From: Thiovibrio frasassiensis | Lineage (GTDB): Bacteria > Desulfobacterota > Desulfobulbia > Desulfobulbales > Desulfurivibrionaceae | Direction of reading: 5' to 3' | Assembly: GCF_029607905.1 (NCBI RefSeq) | Contig: NZ_JAPHEH010000001.1 | Span: 1,765,530-1,829,529, forward strand | DNA: 64,000 nucleotides | In this document: piece by piece, positions 53,610-61,551 of the stretch | Layout of the letters: each line of letters starts with the position of its first letter | Position numbering within the stretch: position 1 is the stretch's first letter | Made by a program: the position numbers and the translations under genes | Notes under the pieces: generated by a model | Seen by the model: only the letters and a program-made list of their open reading frames with translations | Told to the model about the DNA's origin: nothing | Database searches by the model: none

Positions 53610-55496
53610 TCAGGCCAAGCGTACCTGGACCAGGCCGCGCACCGAGTTGCCCACGAAAATTGCCTCTGCCTGCTCAAGATCACGGCGGCTCAGGATGGAT
53701 TCCCGTACCGCCAGCGGTGCGTGTGCAAGCAGATATCGGCGGAAAACCCCGGGCAGAAGCCCGCACTCCATGGGGGGAGTCAAGAGTGTGTCTTGTCGCT
53801 GGATAAAGATATTGGTGATGCTTCCCTCCGTCACCTCTCCCCTGGTGTTTGTAAAAAGCACCTCATAAAAATCTCCGGCCAAGGCCCGTTGCCGTTCGGT
53901 GTCATACAACTCCCGCAGGGTGGTTTTGTGAAAGAGCCAGGGAGATCCGGGGTCGGTGGCGTGGGAGGAGAAGGTAACCCGTGGTAATTGGGATTGTTCC
54001 ATCTGCGGTCTCGGCCAGGTGAGGGTGGTCGGGGCTGGGCAGGGGCTGGCGCTCAGCGCAATCTCGCCGCTTTTTGCCAGGGTCAGCCGCACCCGCATGG
54101 GAGAGGCGGCAAAATCCAAGGTCAGCCTTTCGAGCCGGGTCAGGATCTCCTGCTTGTTGCAGGAATATTGGAAATAGGCGGCGGAAGCGGCCAGCCGCTC
54201 AAGGTGTTCGGGGAGGAGCCAGTAGCCGGAGCCCGGTTGCCAGAGGAGTGTTTCAATAAGGCTGAACGTTGGGGCCGGGTCGCTCAGAAAACGCCCCTTG
54301 AGCAGGCATTCCCGCCATTCCTGTTCCGGGTCGGAATCATGGATGATCCCGGAACCGATGCCCATTTCCCCTGTGGACCCGTTGAGCTCGATGGTCCGGA
54401 TGGGCACATTGAAGGTTGCGTCCCCGGAGGGGGCGATAAAGCCGATGGCTCCGGTGTAAACGCCGCGCGGCCAGTTTTCCAGTTCGTGGATGATCTCCAT
54501 GGTCCGGATCTTGGGGGCGCCGGTGACGGAGCCGCACGGGAACAGGGCACGGAACAAGGTCTCGATTGTTGTCTCTTTGGGCAGATGACCGGTGATGGTG
54601 GAGGTCATCTGGTGCAGGGTCTCGTAGGTTTCGATGTCGAAAAGGGATTGGGTTCTCACTGTTCCCGGGGTACAGACGCGGCCCAGGTCATTGCGCAGCA
54701 GATCGACGATCATCACGTTTTCGCTGCGATTTTTCTCGTCACCTTGTAAAAACTCCATCAGCCGTGCGTCTTCGGCGAGATACGGGCCGCGTTGCATGGT
54801 CCCCTTCATGGGGCGGACCAGGCAGTGCTCACCGCTTCGCTTGAAAAACAGCTCCGGGGAAAACGAGAGGATGTGTTGGGCGCCGGAGTGGAGATAAGCG
54901 CCGAAGGAAACACTCTGGTTGCGGCGCAACGCCTGATACAATCCTTCTGGAGCGCCGTCGAAGTCAAAGAGCAGCTTCAGGGTAAAGTTGACCTGGTAGG
55001 TGTCGCCGCTCTCGATATACCCCTTGATTTTGGCAAGGGCTGCGGTGTAGTCGGCTTGTGAGAGGTTGGGGCGCAAATCGGCGAGACGGTAGGATGTGGA
55101 GATCTCCGGCAACGGCGGCGTGGGCCAGGAACCGCTGAGCAACGCCCCTGTTTCGTGCGAGAAAATCAAGGGGGCGCGGAATACGCCCAAATGTGCCAAG
55201 GGTTTCTCTTGATCGGGCTGGATGCGTTTGGCCAGTGAGGGTTCGAGCAGATAGCCGAATTCATATCCCAGCCAACCGGCCAGATAGAAACCCTCCGCCA
55301 GAAACTCTTCCGCCTGCTGGAAAAATCGGGCAGGATCGTCATGGGGTTGGCAGACAAGATGTGCCACCGGTCTGTGGAAAAAATAGGTGTGGGCTTCCTC
55401 CGCGGTTACCCTGCTGGTCTCAAGGAAAACGCAGTCTTCTCTGGCCGCTGTGGCCATGATTCGGGCTAAGGTCTCGTCTGGGAGTGGGCAAGGCAT
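53610..55496 (-). CDS. pabB: Aminodeoxychorismate synthase I and lyase fusion (PabB-PabC)
   Basis: 628 residues. The N-terminal ~360 are the chorismate-binding domain with YQVNFTLKLLF, SFSPELFF, MKGTMQRG, ENVMIVDLLRNDLGRV and GSVTGAPKIRTMEIIHELE. The C-terminal ~240 are a PLP-dependent lyase with EVLFTNTRGEVTEGSITNIFI and LLPGVFRRYLL. The fusion makes 4-aminobenzoate from chorismate for folate; the glutaminase PabA would be encoded elsewhere. The start ATG is preceded by no strong site. Confidence 0.9.
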   Translation of the reverse strand: MPCPLPDETLARIMATAAREDCVFLETSRVTAEEAHTYFFHRPVAHLVCQPHDDPARFFQQAEEFLAEGFYLAGWLGYEFGYLLEPSLAKRIQPDQEKPLAHLGVFRAPLIFSHETGALLSGSWPTPPLPEISTSYRLADLRPNLSQADYTAALAKIKGYIESGDTYQVNFTLKLLFDFDGAPEGLYQALRRNQSVSFGAYLHSGAQHILSFSPELFFKRSGEHCLVRPMKGTMQRGPYLAEDARLMEFLQGDEKNRSENVMIVDLLRNDLGRVCTPGTVRTQSLFDIETYETLHQMTSTITGHLPKETTIETLFRALFPCGSVTGAPKIRTMEIIHELENWPRGVYTGAIGFIAPSGDATFNVPIRTIELNGSTGEMGIGSGIIHDSDPEQEWRECLLKGRFLSDPAPTFSLIETLLWQPGSGYWLLPEHLERLAASAAYFQYSCNKQEILTRLERLTLDFAASPMRVRLTLAKSGEIALSASPCPAPTTLTWPRPQMEQSQLPRVTFSSHATDPGSPWLFHKTTLRELYDTERQRALAGDFYEVLFTNTRGEVTEGSITNIFIQRQDTLLTPPMECGLLPGVFRRYLLAHAPLAVRESILSRRDLEQAEAIFVGNSVRGLVQVRLA

Positions 55497-55673
55497 GCAG
55501 TTGTTTTCGCGATGTTTTTGCTAATTGTGAAGAGGGTGGCCATCTGGGAAGTATCCTTATGTGAAACTTACTCCTTTACCGATTCGTGGGAAGTTAAGCA
55601 AGGTAAAAAAAAGAGGCATGGCCAGGGAGTTGCGGCTTTCTTTGTGATTTTTTGGCAACAGGCGCACTTCGTC

Positions 55674-55719
55674 TTGCGGGAACAATAGGAATATTTTATA
55701 AAAACAGATACCGGGTATC
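55674..55719 (+). promoter_or_regulatory. Promoter with operator-like palindrome before CBS-ACT gene
   Basis: TTGCGG (55674-55679) and TATAAA (55697-55702) are 17 bp apart, a good sigma-70 spacing. The perfect palindrome GATACCGGGTATC at 55707-55719 (13 bases, centred on one G) overlaps the expected start of transcription, where a repressor would block. The gene start is at 55799. Confidence 0.5.
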
Positions 55720-55798
55720 GACCGGCATGTTTCTAATGTGGACAAGAATTGCTCTTTGCGGAGCTTGGTTAGACAATTTCTATGGAGGGTTGTACGTT

Positions 55799-56485
55799 AT
55801 GCTGATTAAAGACTGGATGGCAAAAGACGTCCTGACCGTGGATGAGAATACATCTCTGATGCGTGCCACCAGGATTCTGAAGGAAAACAGTATCCGTCGT
55901 CTGCCGGTTGTTTCCCATGGGAAATTGATCGGAATCGTAACGGATCGGGATGTGAAAGACGCCTCGCCTTCCAAGACAACCTCCTTGGATATTCATGAGC
56001 TTTATTATCTGCTCTCGGAAATGAAGGTAAAGGACGTGATGACCTCCAATCCGCTTACCCTGCGCGAGGATGAGACCTTGGAAAAGGCGGCGCTGGTCAT
56101 GCTGGAGGACAAGATCTCCGGGCTGCCCGTTGTAGACGAGCTGGGGCATCTCGTCGGGCTGCTGAGCGAAACCGATGTTCTGCGGGGCTTTATTCACAGC
56201 ACCGGCATCAAGGACGGTGCCATTCAATTTGTTTTTGACCTGCCGGATGCTCCCGGTTCCGTGACCAAGGTTATCGAGAGCCTGCGTAAATTCGATGTCA
56301 GGGTCATCAGTATCCTCACCTCGTTTGAGGATGCCCCGGAAGGGAAAAAACGGGTGGCCATCCGCGTGATGATCAGTGATGCCGGGCAAGAAGAGGCGAT
56401 GGCCAAGGAGTTGCGTGAGACCTTTACCGTGGTCTACCATGGCAAGGACGAATTGAAAAATATGCCGCGGAAACGGGCTGTTTGA
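55799..56485 (+). CDS. CBS-CBS-ACT domain protein
   Basis: 228 residues from ATG 55799, nine bases after GGAGGG. CBS pair: MAKDVLTVDENTSLMRATRIL...RRLPVVSHGKLIGIVTDRDV and VMTSNPLTLREDETLEKAALVML...GLPVVDELGHLVGLLSETDV. An ACT-like domain (FDLPDAPGSVTKVIESLRKFDVRVISILTSF) follows. This AcuB-like arrangement senses adenine nucleotides and a small effector. It lies next to a CBS-only gene of similar origin; the partner is unknown. Confidence 0.85.
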   Translation: MLIKDWMAKDVLTVDENTSLMRATRILKENSIRRLPVVSHGKLIGIVTDRDVKDASPSKTTSLDIHELYYLLSEMKVKDVMTSNPLTLREDETLEKAALVMLEDKISGLPVVDELGHLVGLLSETDVLRGFIHSTGIKDGAIQFVFDLPDAPGSVTKVIESLRKFDVRVISILTSFEDAPEGKKRVAIRVMISDAGQEEAMAKELRETFTVVYHGKDELKNMPRKRAV

Positions 56486-56567
56486 TCATTCAGGAATAGG
56501 GAGTCGAACCTGGCTGGCATGCTGTGTCGCCGCCAGATTGTGCAAGAATAAAACAAGGCGTATTGTA

Positions 56568-56606
56568 AGCCGTGTTCCGTGGGTTGCCCGGAATACGGCT
56601 TTTTTT
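56568..56606 (+). terminator. Rho-independent terminator
   Basis: AGCCGT-G-TTCCG pairs with CGGAA-T-ACGGCT and is followed by seven T. It ends the CBS-ACT transcript; the stem may also serve the convergent PBP1A gene. Confidence 0.8.
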
Positions 56607-56613
56607 ATGGTTT

Positions 56614-58641
56614 TTATGGGATGGGGAGTTCGCTGGCCGGAGGTGGGGGCGGTTCTTGGGGCCAGGCAGGGATGTCTTCCCTGAAGGCTTCCATGCTGAC
56701 ACCGGCACCGCCTGCGATGCCGGGTTTGCCGGTGGCGTTGTCCAGGGGGAGCATGACAATACCGGGTGGCAGGGGAAAGCCACCGGTCGGAGGATATGTC
56801 GCCTTTGCCTGGTTCATGAAATCAAGCCAGATCGGGGCTGCGGCCAGTCCACCTGTTTCCATGCGTCCCAAGGAAATATTCTGGTCATGTCCTATCCAGA
56901 CGCAGGTTGTCAGGTCCGGGGTGTAGCCGACAAACCATGCATCCACGTTCTGGTCGGTGGTTCCGGTCTTGCCTGCGGCAGGAGCGCCGAAACTGCTGAT
57001 GCCCCTGGCCGTGCCATCGGAAATGACCGCCTCCATGATGTGGGTCATCTGGTAGGCAACCCGAGGATCAAGGGCATCGCTGAAGGACGAATGTTGTTCT
57101 TCCAGGACCTTGCCATGGCTGTCCACAATCTTTTCGATGAAGACGGCCTGGGGCATGCGGCCGCTGTTGGCAAAGGCAGCGTATGCCCTGGTCAGTTCGA
57201 GGGGGGAGACCCCGGAGGTTCCCAGGGCCAGGGAGAGATCCTTCACCAGTGGCGAGCTGATGCCCAATCTCCTGGCCAGGTCAATGGTTTTGGTTGCTCC
57301 GATCTGTTGCAGGATCTTGATGGTGGGAATGTTTCGAGAATGGACCAGCGCATTTCTAAAGGTGGTGGGGCCCTCAAATTTATTGTTGTAATTCTTGGGC
57401 TCCCAATACTGCATCGCGGTGGCGCCGCGAAAGTGAATCGGTTCGTCAACAATCATGGTGGCCGGGGTCATCCCGTTTTCAAGACCGGCGGCGTAAATGA
57501 AGGGCTTGAAGGCGGAACCTGGCTGACGCCTGGCCTGGGTGGCTCGGTTGAATTGGCTTTTGTCAAAATCCGTACCGCCCACCATTGCCCGAACATATCC
57601 GGTCTTCACCTCCATGGAGATTAAGGCGGCCTGGGGCAGGGTGTCGGCGTTTTTGCTCTGGCGGATGGCCCATTTGGCGGTGCCGCGTTTAATGGCCATG
57701 TTGGCCGCTTTCTGCAGGTTCTGGTCGAGGGTGGTGTAGATGCGGAGCCCCCCGGTCAAAAGAGCCTCGCTCCCATATTTGCTTTCGACATAAGCCTTTA
57801 CATATTCGATAAAATAATTGTTCTCCAGCGGGCCTTCCTTGGCCGGATTCCAGAGCAGTGTTTTCTCATACGCTTTTTTTGCGGCGGTTGGGGTGATATA
57901 GCCTTCTTCGGCCATGCGATTCAAGACATAGAGCTGTCTGTTTTTCGCCAGTTTGAAATTGCGAAATGGGGAATAGCGGCTGGGTGCTTGCGGCAACCCG
58001 GCCAGAAGAGCGACTTCAGCCAGATTCAGGTCCTGAACCCGTTTGTCAAAATAGATCTGGGCTGCGGCCTCGACCCCATAGGCGCCGCTGCCGAGATATA
58101 TCTGGTTGAGATAGATATGGAGGATTTCTTCTTTGCTCAGGGCGTTATCGATCCGGTAGGCGAGAATTGCTTCCTTGATTTTGCGGGTATAGGTTTTTTC
58201 CGGGGTGAGCAGGAGCGCCCTGGCAACCTGCTGGGTGATGGTGCTTCCCCCTTGGCCCCGTTCCCCCGAGCGAATATTGTGGATAAGCGCCCGAATGATC
58301 GACCAGGTATCAACCCCGCTGTGTTGGTAAAACCTGGAGTCTTCCGCGGAGACAAAGGCCTGGGGAAGTAATTCCGGCATCGCGGAGAGAGGGACAAGAG
58401 TTCTGTTTTCCTTTGATACATGCGTGATCGGTTGTTGGGCAGAGTCGTAGATGATGGAGGTGGTGGCTGGCTGGTAATGTTTCAGTGAGCCGATTGCCGG
58501 AATATCAAGAGAGATAAAGAGATATAAGGCCGCGCCCAAGCCAATGGTCAGGGTGAGGCCGATGGTGAGCAGGAAGAGGGTGAGCTGGACATGGGTCCAG
58601 GTCCTGGTTGTGGGCTGGGTCTTGTTATGCACGGCAGACAC
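56614..58641 (-). CDS. Penicillin-binding protein 1A
   Basis: 675 residues from a GTG start without an obvious ribosome site. One N-terminal helix (LTLFLLTIGLTLTIGLGAALYLF). The glycosyltransferase (GT51) domain has VSAEDSRFYQHSG and RGQGGSTITQQVAR. The transpeptidase has the serine motif RQPGSAFKPF, HSRNIPT (SxN) and GKTGTTDQNVDAWF (KTGT). The proline-rich end (PQEPPPPPASELP) is typical. It polymerises and cross-links peptidoglycan. A sigma-54 promoter candidate lies upstream on the same strand with a terminator-like hairpin in between. Confidence 0.92.
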   Translation of the reverse strand: MSAVHNKTQPTTRTWTHVQLTLFLLTIGLTLTIGLGAALYLFISLDIPAIGSLKHYQPATTSIIYDSAQQPITHVSKENRTLVPLSAMPELLPQAFVSAEDSRFYQHSGVDTWSIIRALIHNIRSGERGQGGSTITQQVARALLLTPEKTYTRKIKEAILAYRIDNALSKEEILHIYLNQIYLGSGAYGVEAAAQIYFDKRVQDLNLAEVALLAGLPQAPSRYSPFRNFKLAKNRQLYVLNRMAEEGYITPTAAKKAYEKTLLWNPAKEGPLENNYFIEYVKAYVESKYGSEALLTGGLRIYTTLDQNLQKAANMAIKRGTAKWAIRQSKNADTLPQAALISMEVKTGYVRAMVGGTDFDKSQFNRATQARRQPGSAFKPFIYAAGLENGMTPATMIVDEPIHFRGATAMQYWEPKNYNNKFEGPTTFRNALVHSRNIPTIKILQQIGATKTIDLARRLGISSPLVKDLSLALGTSGVSPLELTRAYAAFANSGRMPQAVFIEKIVDSHGKVLEEQHSSFSDALDPRVAYQMTHIMEAVISDGTARGISSFGAPAAGKTGTTDQNVDAWFVGYTPDLTTCVWIGHDQNISLGRMETGGLAAAPIWLDFMNQAKATYPPTGGFPLPPGIVMLPLDNATGKPGIAGGAGVSMEAFREDIPAWPQEPPPPPASELPIP

Positions 58642-58779
58642 TGGAAAATGTATTCTTTATGGAGCGGCAGGGAGCGAAGCCGGTTCCGCTACGTTTTATC
58701 AGCGACAGATAATACAGGGTTCGTCCGGCCAGGTCACTACATTTCTTGGGGTAGGTTCTTTTGGGGGGTGGGCAGGGAA

Positions 58780-58909
58780 AGAACAAAGGCTCCTCGGCCG
58801 CCACCGAGGAGCCTTTGCAAAGAAGGGGCTGATTGAGTCCGCTTTTGCGGAAAGACAGAAGGTCGTTTGTCTTTTTTCTCACATGATCGAAAAATCATGT
58901 TGTCCCTAG
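58780..58909 (-). ncRNA. Candidate small RNA or attenuated leader under sigma-54
   Basis: A perfect 13-bp stem (58785-58797 with 58804-58816, loop 6) is followed on the minus strand by a T-rich tail (TTTGTTCTTT). A sigma-54 promoter is positioned to start transcription about 58909. A short stem CATGAT/ATCATG lies near the 5' end. This gives an RNA of about 130 nt if it stops there; read-through would reach the PBP1A start at 58641. No protein frame is convincing in this span. Confidence 0.42.
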
Positions 58910-58920
58910 TTTTGTATGAA

Positions 58921-58935
58921 GCAATGTGCGTGCCA
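58921..58935 (-). promoter_or_regulatory. Sigma-54 promoter
   Basis: On the minus strand the sequence reads TGGCACG, four bases, then TTGCT, matching the consensus TGGCACG-N4-TTGCW in full, with correct GG-to-GC spacing. It points toward the candidate RNA and PBP1A. A sigma-54 activator gene lies 3 kb away in the window, but no link between the two is shown. Confidence 0.65.
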
Positions 58936-58941
58936 TTGCTC

Positions 58942-59366
58942 TAATCCCTTGGCTTTTGTTGTCGTCTGAACATTTTAATGTGCTGTTATTTTGGCAGGTT
59001 GGATAATGAAAAATAATATATTTTTGGGGTTGTTTGAATTTTTACGTGCGGATAAAGTTGGATGCGCTTGGCTTATTTTGATTCCATGCGCGGAGTATGT
59101 CGGATCATTTTTCTCCATATTGAGATGGCTTCACCGTTTTGACGCGATAGGTTTTTTCACGGAGGCGTCTTGTCTATCGTGGTATTTTTTTGTTCTGTTT
59201 TTGTTTTGATCTTTTTGTTTTATCGAACTATTTTGTTTGCCCATGCTTGCGTGTTTATGTTGTCAAGGAATGGGATATTGCGCCTTTCGGTTTCGTGGTA
59301 ATTAGAAAATGGGCTAAATGTGCACGAAAAAAATACCAAAAATGGGAATATTAAAAGAATAAAAAC
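58942..59366. other. AT-rich gap before small-protein/NrfD operon
   Basis: No gene with recognisable features. A plus-strand frame from ATG 59006 (67 residues, hydrophobic) has no clear ribosome site and is doubtful. The composition is much lower in GC than the flanks. Confidence 0.4.
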
Positions 59367-59395
59367 TTGACAATGGCTTTTTCCATTATGTAATT
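59367..59395 (+). promoter_or_regulatory. Sigma-70 promoter of small-protein/NrfD/MerR operon
   Basis: A perfect TTGACA at 59367-59372 is followed after 16 bases by TGTAAT (59389-59394), with TAATTT as an alternative at 18. Located about 210 bp before the 36-residue gene. Confidence 0.5.
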
Positions 59396-59603
59396 TGAAA
59401 TTAATAGCATTGGACTTGGGTGGTTTCCGTTTAAAGCCTCCCTGGAGTTTTTTTACAGATAATAAAGCGCAAAGGAGGGCCACGGAGAAGGGGAAGATAG
59501 TCTGGTACGTCGCTGGAGTGATTCGTTCGGAGCCGCCATTCCTTTCGGATCAACGATGAACCAAAAGCCTGTGCGATCAGGTCGTTTGATTGAGGAGAAA
59601 AAA

Positions 59604-59714
59604 ATGGAAGGTCTACTGTTTTTACTTTTCTGGATTGGAGGTGCAACACTTCATACCGTATTTGATCTCAAGATCAAACCGTTGATCCAAGCCAATGAGG
59701 AAACATTGCGATGA
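59604..59714 (+). CDS. 36-residue membrane microprotein
   Basis: GAGGAGA lies six bases before ATG; the frame reads one N-terminal hydrophobic helix (GLLFLLFWIGG) and a charged tail with DLKIKPLIQANEE. It is 89 bp before the NrfD-type gene in the same direction and fits a small accessory subunit. I do not recognise the family; too short for confident assignment. Confidence 0.5.
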   Translation: MEGLLFLLFWIGGATLHTVFDLKIKPLIQANEETLR

Positions 59715-59803
59715 AGCTTGCTGGGTTCGATTGGAAGGTAAGGTTTTCGTCATGTAGGATCAGAGATTAAAACGATTCATTTACGCAAAAGGAGTGTTGT
59801 CCC

Positions 59804-60997
59804 ATGAATAATTTTCTAGCTGATGTGTTGCCGCAAGAGGGTGGCTTGGTTGCCAGCCCCTCGCGTTCCTACAATGTAACTATTGCCATCGGCGGCCTGC
59901 TTGCTGCTCTTGGCCTTGCCGCCGGCCTGCATTCCATGTATGCCGGACATGAACATACCTTCGGGGTCACCCGGGATGTTCCCTGGGGATTGCTCATCGC
60001 CACCTATGTTTTTTTCGTGGTCAGTTCAACCGGGTTGTGCCTGGTTTCTTCCATCGGCCATGTTTTTGGCGTTGAGGCATTCAAGCCTATTGCCAAACGT
60101 TCCGTATTCATGGCAATCGTTACCATTGTCGCCGGTTTTTTCGTGATCGGGTTCGAGATCGAAAATCCCTGGCGGATGCCGATCTACAATATGTTATCCC
60201 CGAATCCCACTTCCAATATCTGGTGGATGGGAACGCTGTACGGTGCCTACCTCTTCTTTATGGTGGTTGAGTTTGCCCTTTTGCAGATGGGCAAGCACAA
60301 GACCGCCGGGACTTTGGGTCTCTTGGGGGTCATTTCCGGTATTGCCGCACACAGTAATCTCGGCGCGGTTTTTGGCCTGCTCGGTGGGCGGGAATTTTGG
60401 CATGGCCCGTATATGCCGATTTATTTCATCACCTCTGCCATGATGTCCGGCTGTGCTGCGGTAATCTTCTTTCACTATCTTGGCTACCGTGCCAATGGCT
60501 GGAAAATGAGCGAGAAGCTTGAGTCCTCTCTTGTGGCTACGGCAAAATTAGGGGCAACCCTGATTGCGGTGATCATGTTCTTTACCACCTGGAAGATGAT
60601 CTCCGGGATCAGTGGGCAGCCGCCAGGAAAGTATGAGGCCATGATGGCTTTGGTAAGCGGCCCCTATGCCCTGAATTTCTGGCTTGGCGAGGTGATGCTT
60701 GGCATGGTCATTCCTTTTGCCATGATCCTTGCCGCCCGCGCTAAGAATATGCCCATTCTCTTCTGGGCTTCTGTCTCCGGGATCGTCGGTATCTTCTTCA
60801 TGCGTTACGACCTGGTGGTCGTGGGGCAGATCGTTCCATGGTACCATGAGCTTGGGGTCGTTGATATGCCCCATCTGTTCACCTATACTCCTTCCCTGCA
60901 TGAGATCGTCATCACTGCCGGGGCCATGGGCCTCTGTGTCATGGGCTTTTTTATGGGTGAAAAGCTTTTCAGGGGGCATCTGTCCGAGGATCACTAA
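59804..60997 (+). CDS. NrfD/PsrC-like membrane protein
   Basis: 397 residues, start after AAAGGAG. Nine or ten helices. FGVTRDVPWGLLIATYVFFVVSSTGLCL and RMPIYNMLSPNPTSNIWWMG resemble the NrfD family quinone-interacting subunit of polysulfide, tetrathionate and other complexes, and YNVTIAIGGLLAAL begins the first helix. There is no adjacent iron-sulfur or molybdenum subunit. Such orphan NrfD proteins may transfer electrons to or from menaquinone with a partner elsewhere. It is followed 20 bp later by a MerR-type regulator. Confidence 0.8.
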   Translation: MNNFLADVLPQEGGLVASPSRSYNVTIAIGGLLAALGLAAGLHSMYAGHEHTFGVTRDVPWGLLIATYVFFVVSSTGLCLVSSIGHVFGVEAFKPIAKRSVFMAIVTIVAGFFVIGFEIENPWRMPIYNMLSPNPTSNIWWMGTLYGAYLFFMVVEFALLQMGKHKTAGTLGLLGVISGIAAHSNLGAVFGLLGGREFWHGPYMPIYFITSAMMSGCAAVIFFHYLGYRANGWKMSEKLESSLVATAKLGATLIAVIMFFTTWKMISGISGQPPGKYEAMMALVSGPYALNFWLGEVMLGMVIPFAMILAARAKNMPILFWASVSGIVGIFFMRYDLVVVGQIVPWYHELGVVDMPHLFTYTPSLHEIVITAGAMGLCVMGFFMGEKLFRGHLSEDH

Positions 60998-61017
60998 GCA
61001 CGCAGAGGAGAACGACT

Positions 61018-61464
61018 ATGGTGGCCAAGAAAAAAACGGCCATCCAGCCTTTGCGGCCAGATTTGCCGATTTACCCCATAGGGGTGGCAGCAAAGCTGTT
61101 GGATGTTCATCCGAGAACACTTCGTATCTACGAGGCAGAAGGGCTGGTTCATCCCCAGCATACAGGATCCCGACGGCTCTATTCTTTGAATGATATTAAG
61201 TGGGTGTCGTGTGTGCGGTCCATGATTCACGATCAAGGAATCAGTATTCCTGGGCTGAAAAGGTTGTTGACCCTTGCCCCATGCTGGGAGATTGCAGAAT
61301 GCCCCAGTGAGGTGCACGAAACATGTGAATGTCTTTTTGACAAGGCTGTGCCGCGATCACTGCGTGTCGCGGGCGATGAGGTGGCCGAAAAAAAAGCCAA
61401 GGCGGCCGACCGAGCCAAGAAAAATGCCGGTTCAGGCCGCAAGAAGCAGGTAGGGCGCAGTTGA
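61018..61464 (+). CDS. MerR-family regulator with Cys cluster
   Basis: 148 residues. The winged helix-turn-helix is IYPIGVAAKLLDVHPRTLRIYEAEGLVHPQHTGSRRLYSLNDI. After it, LAPCWEIAECPSEVHETCECL has four cysteines at about 90-110, spaced like a metal or iron-sulfur site. A lysine-rich tail ends the protein. The DNA-binding half resembles the HspR/MerR type. It probably regulates the NrfD operon, which it closes. Confidence 0.8.
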   Translation: MVAKKKTAIQPLRPDLPIYPIGVAAKLLDVHPRTLRIYEAEGLVHPQHTGSRRLYSLNDIKWVSCVRSMIHDQGISIPGLKRLLTLAPCWEIAECPSEVHETCECLFDKAVPRSLRVAGDEVAEKKAKAADRAKKNAGSGRKKQVGRS

Positions 61465-61495
61465 TACAATTGGTAGTCAATAGTTAATAAAAAAA

Positions 61496-61526
61496 GGCCG
61501 AAGAGCGTTCTCTTCGGCCTTTTTTT
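61496..61526 (+). terminator. Rho-independent terminator
   Basis: GGCCGAAGAG and CTCTTCGGCC form a perfect 10-bp stem with a four-base loop, followed by seven T. It ends the NrfD/MerR transcript. Confidence 0.9.
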
Positions 61527-61551
61527 ATGTTTGGATCGCCACGGCGGAGGT

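Noticed and set aside
58625-58882. 85-codon minus-strand frame over the candidate small RNA
   Set aside because: It overlaps a perfect terminator stem and the start of PBP1A and has no features.
59006-59209. 67-residue hydrophobic frame in the AT-rich gap
   Set aside because: Weak ribosome site, no recognisable family, and low-GC sequence favours chance hydrophobic codons. Possible but unsupported.
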